DNA of 64,000 bases from Gautieria morchelliformis (lineage: Eukaryota; Basidiomycota; Agaricomycetes; Gomphales; Gomphaceae), in contig WHVA01000490.1 of the NCBI GenBank assembly GCA_015179125.1, positions 18,653-82,652 on the forward strand. The letters run 5' to 3'. This document shows, in pieces, positions 11,090 through 21,306 of the stretch (the first letter of the stretch is position 1; each line of letters opens with the position of its first letter). The notes beneath the pieces are model-generated. The model saw only the letters and a list, made by a program, of their open reading frames with translations, searched no databases and was not told the origin of the DNA. Made by a program: the position numbers and the translations under genes.

Positions 11090-14000
11090 TCAAGGAGCTC
11101 TAAGTAATACATCTTTATATACAATGTTGGTTGTGTCCAAACCCTCCTCAAGCAAGACCTTCACTCTGTTCCAATTGGTCCCTCTTGATACACCAACATA
11201 CAACTGACCATGTCCAAACACTGGATATCTCAGGTCCAGCCCAACCGTACCCAAAGACTGTCCTTGAGACTTGTTGATAGTCATTGCAAATGCCAAACGC
11301 ACTGGAAACTGCCTCCTTTGCAGCACAAATGGCAACTCTCCCTCTGATGGCTTAATGATGATCCTGGGGATGAAAGCAATATTGCCTGCACTTGGACCTG
11401 AGATGATCCTGACCTCCAACACTCTAATGCTTATCCTCACCAACCGCAACCTTGTCCCATTGCATAGTCCTTGCTTCTGATCCAAATTGCGCAACAGCAT
11501 CAGAGGCACTCCAGGCTTGACTTCCAAGCGAGCAGGAGGAAGACAGCCCATCTCTATGGAATTCAGATACTCCACAGGATACCGATCTGCATCATCGGAT
11601 TCTTCAATGGAATTTGCGCAGTGCAAGACCTGAGCATCACCTGGAAACTCCCTAAACACCATGGAATTGATCTCATTGACCTCAGTGTTTCTGGCACAGA
11701 GGATGGCACGCTCCAAAAAGTAATTGTCCTGGGCAGGGACATGATTGCCAATGCCAGGGTATATTTCCTGGATCAGATCTTCAATTCCAGGGCCACAAAC
11801 CATGTGTTGAGGGAGTGAGAGGGTATGATCCAGTGGGAGATCCTTTCCCTGGCCCACATTCTGCAGCCATTCTGCAAATCTGGCTCTGTCAGGGTCATTT
11901 CTCACCCGCATGTTCTCTGTCAGATGGAGGACCTTGATCTTTGGCCACAGATATGACTTCTGAAGGGTAGCTCCCACGATATCCTCCTTGGAGCCTTTAG
12001 GGACAATTGGCAGAGTCTGCTGAAAGTCACCTCCAAAGGCGACTGTGATGCCACCAAAGGGTCTATCAGGCTGGTCAAGGAAATCCCTCAGTGTCCTGTC
12101 AATGGCCTCTATGGCATGGCGATGCTGCATTGCAGCCTCATCCCAGATGAGGAGACTGGCCTGTCTCAGCATGTCAGCCTTGTCAGAGTTCTTTTTGATG
12201 GAGGAGAAAGAGCGCTCATGGACAGGAATGGGAATTCCAAGCATGCTATGAGAGGTTGTACCCTTAGTGAGGATAAGTGCAGCCATTGCAGATGAGGCTA
12301 CTGCAATCACAATGAGGCTCTCCGCTCTACAGGAGTGGATTAGAGTGTTCCATGTGAATGATTTCCCGGCGCCACCTGAGCCAGTGACAAAAAACATTTG
12401 TCCATCAGGTTTCCCATGAGCATCTCTGGTCAGTGCCGACCGTAATATCTGATCATGCGCAGACCTTTGCCCCTCATTCAGCTTGGGAACCTCCTCATCA
12501 GCCTTTTCCCTCTCTTCAACAGGGTCATAGTCCCTCTGCTCAGCTATGAACCTGTTTCCAATGAGGGCCTCCCACTCGCCTGCCACCCGAGGCATATCAT
12601 CAAAGCTGCTCAAGGACATTCCACCCTGCTGGAGGATTTTTTCCAAGAGAAAGAGGCCAAAATCATAAACCTGATCATCCTGTGGATCCTGCATACCATG
12701 TCTGATTTGGAGCTGATGTCTGAGATCATCACATATGTGCTCCCTGAAGCCATCCCATAGTCTGCCAGGACCCGATGGATTGCAATGGCCAAGGATGGTG
12801 GCAAAGAGATGTCTGAGCTTGGCACCTGTTTTCATGCCACTGGCTTCCTGGAGACACAACCTCAACTCCTGATCATCATCCAGAAGTCCCCTTGCACGAC
12901 AGGCCTCCTTGTAAGTAGCATATTGTATGCCATCCACCGACCTAAGCTCCTCAAAGGATCTAGCCCCCTTGACCACTGTGAGGAGAGTGCGCACAAAAAA
13001 TCTCTCTCCTGATCTAGGGTTTGCAAAGTGAAGGCGACCGATGCTATAACCTCCTTGGCGTGGTGTCCATACCTTTTCCTGTGAGTGCCAGGTAAAATGC
13101 TCAGGAAACTCCACATAGAGCAGATCACGTGCTTCAGGGTAGATATCATTGGCCTCAAAGTAAGCCATGAGCGGTGTCTTTTTTGCCTCAGCCCTTTCCA
13201 GGATGTTGTCCACATCCTGGTTGGGATCAAAGATGATTGTGTGATGGTCCTTTTCATGGACTGGCAGTGCCATGACTGCAGGCACCTGGGTGTGGATTTC
13301 CCGCTCCAGCAACCTCCAACAGGCCTCATGAGCACTGACATAGCGAGCGTCCAGGTACTGCTTAATTTCATCCTGGGTGCGACCAAACTCCATGGTGGTC
13401 CGATCATGGCCCTTGTAGAGATACTTGTGGATATACTTGATACACCTCACATTGATGGTGAGTTCAGGGTTGATGTGACACCAGAATTTGAGCAAGAGCA
13501 GAGCAGAGTATGGCACAACCCATCTGTTGTCCAGCATGTCACCTCTGACATTGTGCAGCCTTCCATCATTGCGACGACGATATTTTGGATATCCATCCTC
13601 ATTCAGACTGGTTTCCTCACAGAATGGCTTTGGGAAGTTTTTCTTGCACTTGTTATTTTCCATGCAGGGTGCGTTTGGATTCATTTCTCCACAGGGACCA
13701 TGTGTCATCAGCTCACAGACCAACCGGTAGAGGACAGGATGAGTCTCTGGATCAGGGAACTCTGCCGAAATCATTGAATCCACCTCATGTGGATGTCTGA
13801 TCTTGGAATCTCTTTCAAACCAGATAAGAATATGCATGTGTGGGAGTCCCCTTTTCTGGAATTCAATGGTGTGGACGCGAGCGACGGTTTCCCCAAAAAT
13901 CCTTTCCTTGACGATCAAGTCAATGAGGTATTTCTTTTTGAGCTGGAACACCCGCGACACCAGGTCAGGCCTGTCCTGAGGAGTTTGTCCAGGCAACAAC

Positions 14001-16084
14001 GCATCCAATACCTCCTGCCAGTTGGGATTGGCAGTCATGGTAATAAAGAGATCAGCCACACCATACTTCCTTGAAATGGCCAGAGAGTTCTGCAGGTTTT
14101 CCTGCATGTCCCGTGTCCCCCCCTGAAATGTGGCAGGCAGAATGGATCTTGCGCCCAAGTTGTTTGGATCTCTGTCATTGTCATTGCGATGAAAGGCATC
14201 CATCATCTGGTTATACATCTCAGCACGGAGAGTGTGTTGGTTTGTCCTGATCCACCACAGCCTGCTTTGCTCTGCAGCGGCCCAAGAGTCTACAATGTAC
14301 TGCTGGAATAATTTGCCAGCACGCAGGAGTGTTGTAGGTTCTTCTGTTCTCTGGAAGAGACGATAGGAATGGAACTGAATTTGGGTGACACGCCCAGGTC
14401 GCTCACGCCCGCCTGGTAATTGGCGATAGCGAATACCAGGTTGCCACCCCAACTCTCCCCTGGGAAAGAGCAAGACATAGTGAAGAGAGGCATAGTTTGG
14501 ATTCATATCGGATACCCTTTTAAAACGTCCACCTTTGAGCTGGACAATAATATCCCTAGGTTCAGGCATGATGCCATCTCCAGGAAGAACCACCGCAATC
14601 TCATCCGCAGTAGGGATATTATACCTCCTAGGATCCCTGTGTTCCCTGTATGTGAGCCTAGCCCGGATCTCACCATTCTGTCCCTGAGCTCTGAGCCTCT
14701 CAGCCGCTTGTCTATATATGGGAACATGAGGATTGCATAGGAGGAGCATTTCCTGCAAGTCTCCCATGATAGTTGGAGACAGACCTGGGTTACGCCCGTT
14801 CCTCTGTGCCAAAGCCAATGCTGGATCATATATATAAAGTTGGGCATACTGTATCCGCCTCCCAGGGTTAGGGATGAGAGAGCCATGAATATGATACAGT
14901 TCGCCCTGCAGCTTGAGGACATATGGACCACGACCCTCCCGAAGCAAATGTAGATCAAAGTCGGCTCCCAAGGAAGTGAATGCAAATGCAGCATTGTACT
15001 GCCTGATGTTCTGGCAAAACTGTTTGGCCTCAGGGTCCTGGCCCTCTAAGAGCCGTCTCAATGGCTGAGGGAGCACTGGCAGCTCTAGAAGCTGCACCTT
15101 TCCTTCTAAACAGCAATCACCAAATCTGGGCCGCACATTTGAGGATTTCTGCAGGCGTTCTGCCATCCAGTGCAATGCTTTACAGTCAGGGCAGGAAACA
15201 ACCATGGGACCCAAATCATGACGCTGCACATCTGCCTCGATTATTCTAGAGCGACCAAGTGGAATAGGAGGAGGAGGTTGCTGAGGACGCTGCCGAGGTG
15301 CAGGGAGTGGCTGAGGAGGCTGAGGAGGTGCAGGGAGTGGCAGAAGATGCTGAGGAGGTGCAGGGAGTGGCAGAAGACGCTGTGGAGGTGCAGGGAGTGG
15401 CTGAGGAGGCTGAGGAGGTGCAGGGAGTTGCTGAGGAGGCTGAGGAGGTGCAGGGAGTCGCTGAAGAGGCCGCAGAAGCGCAGGGAGTAGCCGAGGCATT
15501 GGTCTTATTGCATTGGCCTGAGCCGGCAATGCTGCCACTCCTGCAGAACCTACTACAGAAGGATTAGCTGCCTGTCTACCTCTTCCCAATTGCTGCAATA
15601 TAGCAGACTGCTCAGCAGCCTGAGCACGCAACTGTGCAATTCCTGCAGAACCAACCACAGGAAGATTGGGAGGTGGCCGTATAGGCTCCTGCCTGTATCT
15701 TCTCACAGGCTGTGCTGCTGGGATTGCTGCTAACTGAGCACGCAGGGCTGCCACCTGCAGTCCAGGACTGGGATCCGGAGGACGTGACGGCCCTGCAGGC
15801 ATAGGAGGACGTGGTGGCCCTGCAAGGATAGGAGGACGTGATGGCCCAGCCACAGGTTGTTGAAAAGGATCAGCGACATTGCTTCTAGGAGGAGGGCGAG
15901 GGATGGCAAAAGGCTGTGGTGGAGGGGGAGGCTGGTCCTGAGCTCTGACAGCAGCAGCAGCAAGTGCACGCGCTCTCCGATCAGTGGGCGACGTCATATG
16001 ACCCTCTTGCTCCTCCCTTGCCCTTTCACGCTCCTGCTGACGATTTCTCTCTGGAGTAGAAGGATCCCTGAGAAATGTAGGCAT
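11090..16084 (-). CDS. Helitron Rep/Pif1-family helicase (transposase), 1,664 aa
   Basis: This is the rolling-circle transposase: the Rep domain nicks and joins one DNA strand and the fused superfamily 1 helicase unwinds it. By approximate residue: 1-280 proline-rich with VVGSAGIAQLRAQ repeats; 290-325 a cysteine region (CPDC, FGDCC); 650-760 the Helitron helicase-like N domain, with the HUH motif LPHMHILIW near 748; 882-892 the two-tyrosine motif YIHKYLYKG; 1,233-1,240 Walker A GSGGAGKS; then Walker B LIWDEAAM, GGDFQQTLP, LTENMR; and near the C-terminus NKSQGQS and GQLYVGVSRG. The start MPTFLRDPSTPE matches the starts in Helitrons A and B. There is no stop or frameshift and no intron is needed. 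All catalytic motifs I can judge are present, so it may be functional and could mobilise the related dead copies. Confidence 0.95.
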   Translation of the reverse strand: MPTFLRDPSTPERNRQQERERAREEQEGHMTSPTDRRARALAAAAVRAQDQPPPPPQPFAIPRPPPRSNVADPFQQPVAGPSRPPILAGPPRPPMPAGPSRPPDPSPGLQVAALRAQLAAIPAAQPVRRYRQEPIRPPPNLPVVGSAGIAQLRAQAAEQSAILQQLGRGRQAANPSVVGSAGVAALPAQANAIRPMPRLLPALLRPLQRLPAPPQPPQQLPAPPQPPQPLPAPPQRLLPLPAPPQHLLPLPAPPQPPQPLPAPRQRPQQPPPPIPLGRSRIIEADVQRHDLGPMVVSCPDCKALHWMAERLQKSSNVRPRFGDCCLEGKVQLLELPVLPQPLRRLLEGQDPEAKQFCQNIRQYNAAFAFTSLGADFDLHLLREGRGPYVLKLQGELYHIHGSLIPNPGRRIQYAQLYIYDPALALAQRNGRNPGLSPTIMGDLQEMLLLCNPHVPIYRQAAERLRAQGQNGEIRARLTYREHRDPRRYNIPTADEIAVVLPGDGIMPEPRDIIVQLKGGRFKRVSDMNPNYASLHYVLLFPRGELGWQPGIRYRQLPGGRERPGRVTQIQFHSYRLFQRTEEPTTLLRAGKLFQQYIVDSWAAAEQSRLWWIRTNQHTLRAEMYNQMMDAFHRNDNDRDPNNLGARSILPATFQGGTRDMQENLQNSLAISRKYGVADLFITMTANPNWQEVLDALLPGQTPQDRPDLVSRVFQLKKKYLIDLIVKERIFGETVARVHTIEFQKRGLPHMHILIWFERDSKIRHPHEVDSMISAEFPDPETHPVLYRLVCELMTHGPCGEMNPNAPCMENNKCKKNFPKPFCEETSLNEDGYPKYRRRNDGRLHNVRGDMLDNRWVVPYSALLLLKFWCHINPELTINVRCIKYIHKYLYKGHDRTTMEFGRTQDEIKQYLDARYVSAHEACWRLLEREIHTQVPAVMALPVHEKDHHTIIFDPNQDVDNILERAEAKKTPLMAYFEANDIYPEARDLLYVEFPEHFTWHSQEKVWTPRQGGYSIGRLHFANPRSGERFFVRTLLTVVKGARSFEELRSVDGIQYATYKEACRARGLLDDDQELRLCLQEASGMKTGAKLRHLFATILGHCNPSGPGRLWDGFREHICDDLRHQLQIRHGMQDPQDDQVYDFGLFLLEKILQQGGMSLSSFDDMPRVAGEWEALIGNRFIAEQRDYDPVEEREKADEEVPKLNEGQRSAHDQILRSALTRDAHGKPDGQMFFVTGSGGAGKSFTWNTLIHSCRAESLIVIAVASSAMAALILTKGTTSHSMLGIPIPVHERSFSSIKKNSDKADMLRQASLLIWDEAAMQHRHAIEAIDRTLRDFLDQPDRPFGGITVAFGGDFQQTLPIVPKGSKEDIVGATLQKSYLWPKIKVLHLTENMRVRNDPDRARFAEWLQNVGQGKDLPLDHTLSLPQHMVCGPGIEDLIQEIYPGIGNHVPAQDNYFLERAILCARNTEVNEINSMVFREFPGDAQVLHCANSIEESDDADRYPVEYLNSIEMGCLPPARLEVKPGVPLMLLRNLDQKQGLCNGTRLRLVRISIRVLEVRIISGPSAGNIAFIPRIIIKPSEGELPFVLQRRQFPVRLAFAMTINKSQGQSLGTVGLDLRYPVFGHGQLYVGVSRGTNWNRVKVLLEEGLDTTNIVYKDVLLRAP

Positions 16085-16445
16085 AAGCTTAGAGGAACAA
16101 TCAAGCTACCCCACTTCAACTTACATTTGCAAGCAGATGCTGTTGTTGTTAATTTTCCTTGGGCAAAGTCAGGGGAATTTATTAATTTCTAATTAAATAA
16201 AAGTCAGACAGCTCACACCAGACCACAGAGAAATACATACATACCAAGGAAGGGACAGGGAGTTTGTTTGTTAGGCAAAGTCAAGGGAATTTATTAATTT
16301 CTATTTAAAAAAAAAAAAAAAAAATGTCAGATGGCTCACACCAGACCACAGACAAATATATGTACCAAGGAGGGGATGGGGAATTTTTTTGATGAAAATA
16401 TCCAAGTCTTCTTCGGCTATCCAACTGGAATAATTCCAGTAAAAG

Positions 16446-16475
16446 GTCCTGGTCCTGGTCCTGGTCCTGGTCCTG
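16446..16475. repeat. (GGTCCT)n hexanucleotide tract in Helitron D leader
   Basis: Four to five GGTCCT units. The homologous site in Helitron B (about 7348-7372) has two fewer units. A small minus-strand frame across it (16535-16305) encodes a variable QD repeat and is shared by both copies, but I do not claim that it is translated. Confidence 0.7.
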
Positions 16476-17224
16476 GGGAGATGTCTTCTTCAGCCACCAG
16501 TAGTGCAAGTCAACACTAAGAGAACTGCAATGCAATTGTGGCTCCCTCTAAGGCAGCCTGGGATGATTACCTGGCTCCTTAGCAGAGAAAAAGCTGCCCC
16601 ACTGAAGGGGTCAACCCCAATAGTTCACAGCAGAGATCTCCCTGGGAAGAGATCTTTTGTAGTCTACACTATATAGGCTATCTATTAATTCACTCTCACG
16701 CAATTTTATTCTATCTAGAGGGCAGAGAGGAGAGGAGGGTGGTGGTGGAGTGCGCAAAAGCGGCTGCGCAGCGTTCTGCCAGCGCAGCGCGGCTTTGAGC
16801 GCCTGAGCCACCAGAACGCTGCACAGCCTCGAGCGCTGGAGCCGGCAGACCGGCGTGAACCGCGGGTAGGGCGTAGGGCTCGCGGCTGCGCCGCTCGCGC
16901 GCTCCGCTGACAAACTAATGACCAAGCATTGGTCAGCGGGCCCACAACCACCCACCCCCCGCGTTTAACTCTTAGATTGATAGGAATATATTACAAGAGT
17001 ATCAATAACAACATATAGGAATATATAGTAGTATAATAATAGATGTTATTAGAAGAGCTTGTATATATTTATACATCTTGGAGATATATATACATATGAA
17101 ATATGAGTAGGAGTATTAGTATGAATAGTTATAATGAGAGAGTATTAGAGTACAATATGAAGTAATAGTAGTTGGATAGATATTTGTAATATATAGGAGA
17201 AGGAGTATTAATATCAATAGTTAT

Positions 17225-17401
17225 AGCTCCTCTCGGTATGGTGCACGTGCACCGTACTGTGAGGGGCATCGGCCTATGGTACACGTGCACCGTACTGAGG
17301 GGCAGCGGGATACCGTGCACGCGCACCGTTCGGAGGGGCGGCCAGGTGCACTGTACTGTGAGGGGCAGCGGCCTACGGTGCCCGTGCACCGTACTGAGGG
17401 G
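17225..17401. repeat. GTGCAC-rich minisatellite, left part
   Basis: Units of about 36-40 bp of the form GGTGCACGTGCACCGTACTG followed by AGGGGCAGCGGC. The palindromic core is GGTGCACGTGCACC. The array is interrupted by the LTR-like insertion at 17402-18471 and resumes at 18472. Confidence 0.88.
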
Positions 17402-18016
17402 TTTTAGATTAAAATATTAATTAGTGCCTTTTTATCAAATGAAATCTGTTGCTTAGTGGTTGAAACCACTATGTTCGCCTCCCCTCTGTGTGCTGACTAA
17501 GCCCTTCGGGGTGCGTGCAACACTGATGAATGAGGGTCACGTGACCGTGTCGACAGAAGAACAGTGTCGATCCAAGGGATAGTCAAATCAAAAGCGTTCC
17601 CTTTTAAGGTAGTATAGAGTAAACAGTGATAGTAGACTCTCAACGAAGATTTGGAATAAACTGTTAAGAACTGAGCTCTGTAACTATCAAACAAGATTAC
17701 AGCAATTTCAGGAGGCAGAAAAATCGATTCTGGATAATTTTGTTCATACATTTGTACTAGCTATTTATACTATGTTGATAGTAACTACTAGTGTTCAAGA
17801 TATTGGATGGATGGGTCGAAAAACTACTTTGTAGCTAAGGGGTGACTAATTTATAGTCATAAAGTCATGGGGTGATGGGGATAGTGTCAGGATTGTCTGG
17901 GCTTTGAAATAGAGATCTGTACCTAGTATACAAAGCCCCTGTCCACATGTTGTTAGGATAGTAATCAGTCAGACGTGTCATGGGATTCAAATAGAAAATG
18001 GATTTGATTTTACTCT

Positions 18017-18036
18017 GCCCAGCATATATGCTGGGC
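18017..18036. other. Perfect 20-nt palindrome in LTR-like copy 1
   Basis: GCCCAGCATATATGCTGGGC, with arms of 10 bp and no loop. It is also present in copy 2 at 32771-32790. Confidence 0.9.
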
Positions 18037-18286
18037 TTGGAGATGGGGCCGCTGTCTCTGTGCCTCTCTTGTGTGGCAGCTGATTGAGTATATGTGTTGC
18101 AGATGACTTTCTCAGGTCACTCCACAACACCCTGTACCCCTGCGCAGTCTACTATTCTCTGCGGCGTTTGGTGCCCGTACCCCTCGGTACCTATGGCCTG
18201 GCGCCTGTCGACGTCATGGCTGATACCATCACCCGATAGGCGCGCCGTCCCTGATCGACCGCACGTGGCCGACGCTCGAACTCCTG

Positions 18287-18313
18287 TATATTACCCGATC
18301 TATGGGTAATATA
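18287..18313. other. Conserved hairpin (10-bp stem, 7-nt loop) in LTR-like copy 1
   Basis: Arms TATATTACCC and GGGTAATATA pair perfectly around GATCTAT. The same structure with different paired bases is at 60687-60713 in the diverged third copy. Confidence 0.9.
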
Positions 18314-18471
18314 GCGTGTCGTAAAATTCGTGTGATCGTCGTCTGCGCCGACGTCTATCGTGAATGTAGTTTGTGTTTCTTTTGATTTTTCTTTTGTTTT
18401 TCTTTTCTTTTTCTATTAGTTTCTTTTTATATATAAATGATTTGAGTAAGATAATTGCGTTTATCACAACA

Positions 18472-18790
18472 AGGGGCAGCGGGATACCGTGCACGCGCAC
18501 CGTTCGGAGGGGCGACGGCATACGGTGCAGGTGCACCGTACTGTGAGGGGCAGTGGCCTACGGTGCCCGTGCACCGTACTGAGGGGCAGCGGCCTATGGT
18601 GCACATGCACCGTTCGGAGGGGCAGCGGCATACGGTGCACCGGGATACGGTGCACATGCACCGTTCGGAGGGGCAGCGGCATACGGTGCACGTGCACGGT
18701 ATGGAGGGTCAGCGGGATACGGTGCGCGTGCACCGTACTGAGGGGCAGCGGCATACGGTGCGCGTGCACCGTACTGAGGATGCGAGGGGA
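18472..18790. repeat. GTGCAC-rich minisatellite, right part
   Basis: Continuation of the array at 17225: units with GTGCACCGT, AGGGGCAGCGG and CATACGGTGC, about eight copies. Frames that cross it translate to repetitive His/Arg/Thr peptides and are not credible genes. Confidence 0.88.
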
Positions 18791-18987
18791 TGGTTCAGGG
18801 GAACCGAATGTAGAGGCGTAGGGACGGGCGTCTGAGTTTCACATCCATGTATTTTACAGCATGTCGTACATGTAATTTACAACGGGCTGTATATGATTCA
18901 AACCGCCGGCGTGTGCCGCCTGCCCCCCAATTCACAATAAATCCGAATAAGATTCATCGGCAAATTACCCATCCTTACCCATCCTTA

Positions 18988-21306
18988 TCACCCCGACTGC
19001 CCCGATCTCGCTGAGGCCTCCCACCTTCGCTCAACAAAACGAAGAATGGGATATGACACTGCCGTAAAGCTCATTGACAACTCGAACCCAATATCGCCAC
19101 CAAATGCCGGATCTCCAACTGCGTACTCTGTCAGCTGGTATAACGCTTACGTGAAAAACAATGGATGACTTTTCTTTCCAATGACACCAATATACCACAG
19201 GTTCGCCATGCCTATTAAAAGAGTCATTAACACTGAAAATTGTGAACAGGTCTCATACCGAGCACGGCACCCATGACCCCGATACACAGAGAGATTGCTG
19301 CAGCAATACCGAGCGGCAGTCGGCTGGGGTTAAGGTAGTCGCCAACATTATAATTCGACCATTGGCCCATCCGGAAAATGAAATGTTCTTCAATTAAAAT
19401 GGTGCAATAAATGGCAAGCCAGTACTGTATAAAGCACAGTGAATTTGGGATACTTGGAGGACTAAATCGACCCCTTACTGAGAGGATGACGAGCAGGGTA
19501 TCGAGCCAGGTCTCAAAGTGACTTGCGCCAACGATGGCAAGAACGACATAGACAACAGTTCCGGCGAGCACGAGGAACACACGCTTCACGATGAATACTA
19601 TTAGACCAAGATGGAAACGGACAGGATGTGACTTACGGGAATAGCTTGAGCATACTTTCCGAACACTTGGAATGTTAATGCAAAACTGAAAACCTAGGAA
19701 TAAATATAGAAACGCGACCAGGACTTAATACTTGCCTGTACATGTCGGGGATATCTAAAAATGACATTCGCACCAATAATCAAGAATTAGTGGACTTATA
19801 CGAAGCAAGAAAGGCAACTCACTGTTCGCGACAATGCTTAACGCCAACTATAATCATTTCAGTTGACTGTTCCAGCAGGGGTATATATTCTGCTCACGAT
19901 CACAAGGCAGAACTTGCCAAAACCACCTGTCGGAGAAAGAGCCGCCCCCAGGAGGCCCCCAGTTCCGCCGCTTGAAAAAGCAGCTTGCCAGTCCGTGACG
20001 GTAGCCATTCCGGCGCCAAGACTTTCAATGAGAATCAGGGGGGTATTTAATCCTGAGTGAATATAAGTGAAGGCAGAGTGAACATGCCTCGATTGAAGCA
20101 ATTTACCGATGTAGTTAAGCAGAAAGATCTTAGTCGAAGATGCAGTTTCTTCCATGCGTACGGTATAATCTAAAGCCTATATACCACAATCTTCAACAGG
20201 TAGGATGGGATCCACTCACCAGCAGCATAACTACTCCAACCGATTCCAAAGCCAAAAACGGCGGCTCCGAAGCTAAGTACACCACCGGTGGCATCTACAG
20301 CATTCGTCACGCTCCCTAAATCCATGTGTTTCACACTCAGGCCTAGTACGATGAAGAAAATAATCGCCACAGGGATCCACGAATACCGTTCATACGTATG
20401 GACGACCTTGTACCCGAAGAAAGGCGCAAAGAAAGTGAGCACGGCAATAATTACGATGGCCGCAGCCACTGGAATCTGGTGCGTGGTGGATACGGCCCGC
20501 AGAGCTTGTGCTCCAACGATGCCTAGAACGCGGTAAGTGGCGGTATAGCATCCCAGGACTAGGATGGAGAGCATACAATTGATAGTCAACCAGCCTATAC
20601 ATACTACAACATTCAATACTACAGGGAACCAAGCGACTACACCCATACGGCATGGCTTAGCAGTTGTGTGGACTATAAAGGAGTTGACGCACCATAGTAC
20701 CCAAAACTGAACCGTGTGATGGTCATCTGTCTGAGCCCAAGCTTAGGACCAAAGGTCGAAAAGAAAGCGACAGGCAACTACAACATGGCGCGCAGTTCAA
20801 AGCGGGCACATTTTGAAGGAAAGGAATATAGTACCGTGGAAAGAAGGTTGAAGAACACAATTGTGAGAATTGAGATCTTGCCGCTCAAGACGAAGGTCGA
20901 TGGCCCCAGCGTTCCGAGGGCCAGGGTGGAAATCTGACGCGCAGTGTCATGTTGCTTCTCAACACAACCAGTGTTGTGTAGTACGTACTGTGCAGTTTGC
21001 TGCGAGCCACATCCACAAGTTGTTCATCCAATCCCGAGAGGTAACGGGAGTCCTTTCATGAGGATGCACGCGCTCTATCCCGCGCACTTCAACGCCAAAT
21101 CTGTCAATCATCTTCACGAACCTCCACATCTAGTGGCATATTGACGATGTGCCGCTAAAGAGAGAAAATGGCCCATTTACCTTGCCCAATACTCCGGACT
21201 GCTTTGAAGCAGCCCCCGCTCCCAACTCCTCTATATCCTCGAGGCCACTGGTGCTGCACTCAAGGTCACTATCGTTTTTTTCATCGTACGGGACGTCGCG
21301 CGACAT
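18988..21306 (-). CDS. Purine-cytosine permease, NCS1 family (FCY2-like), 14 exons
   Basis: Proton-coupled uptake of purines and cytosine across the plasma membrane is the known role of the family. Exons (minus): 21306-21181, 21129-20989, 20933-20835, 20777-20693, 20636-20220, 20169-20107, 20052-19898, 19847-19823, 19754-19736, 19685-19637, 19583-19479, 19424-19259, 19211-19188, 19118-18988. Joined, they give 534 residues with every phase consistent, the usual length for fungal FCY2 proteins. Diagnostic motifs include LWMWLAANCTISTLALGTLG, FGPKLGLRQM, IGWSSYAADY, ESLGAGMA, GGFGKFCLV, the NNIPDMYSFAL region, KWSNY-like QWSNYNVGDYLNP and GGDIGFELS. All introns are 47-69 bp; intron 9 begins GC. 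Exons 8 and 9 are only 25 and 19 bp. The last two junctions are the least certain. It appears intact and is the only complete host gene found. Confidence 0.93.

Larger units (their letters stand above)
10906..16976 (-). mobile_element. Helitron D, complete 6,071-bp copy with intact transposase frame
   Basis: The 5' terminus at 16976 is TC (TCTAAGAGTTAAACG, minus), preceded by A. The 3' terminus is CTAG at 10909-10906, followed by T. A-T flanks fit the known insertion of Helitrons between A and T. A perfect 7-bp hairpin with a 3-nt loop (10917-10933) lies exactly 11 nt from the end. Within lie a leader of about 890 bp with an A-tract (16307-16323), a (GGTCCT)n tract (16446-16475) and one uninterrupted Rep-helicase gene. 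It is the only copy here with both termini and an open transposase. Confidence 0.93.
17402..18471 (+). mobile_element. 1,070-bp LTR-like insertion, copy 1
   Basis: Flanked by a 5-bp direct repeat AGGGG (17397-17401 and 18472-18476). It starts TTTTAGATT and ends TATCACAACA-like (ATCACAACA), and a T-rich tract lies near the right end. A second copy at 32156-33225 has the same length and, as far as I compared, one base difference near the left end; it is flanked by its own 5-bp repeat GGGTC. Five-bp duplications and a CA end fit a solo LTR, but the left end lacks the usual TG, so the class is inferred. No convincing gene lies inside. Confidence 0.82.

Noticed and set aside
16305..16535. Small leader ORF with QD repeats in Helitron D
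   Set aside because: Shared with Helitron B, but composed partly of a homopolymer and a hexanucleotide tract; no sign of selection or a start context that I can defend.
17497..17751. 84-codon minus-strand frame identical in both LTR-like copies
   Set aside because: The identity simply reflects the near-identical DNA; no domain, and the diverged third copy does not cover this region to test conservation.
18455..18835. Frames of 100-126 codons over the GTGCAC repeat
   Set aside because: Periodic His/Arg/Thr peptides in several frames on both strands at once, as expected of a minisatellite rather than a gene.
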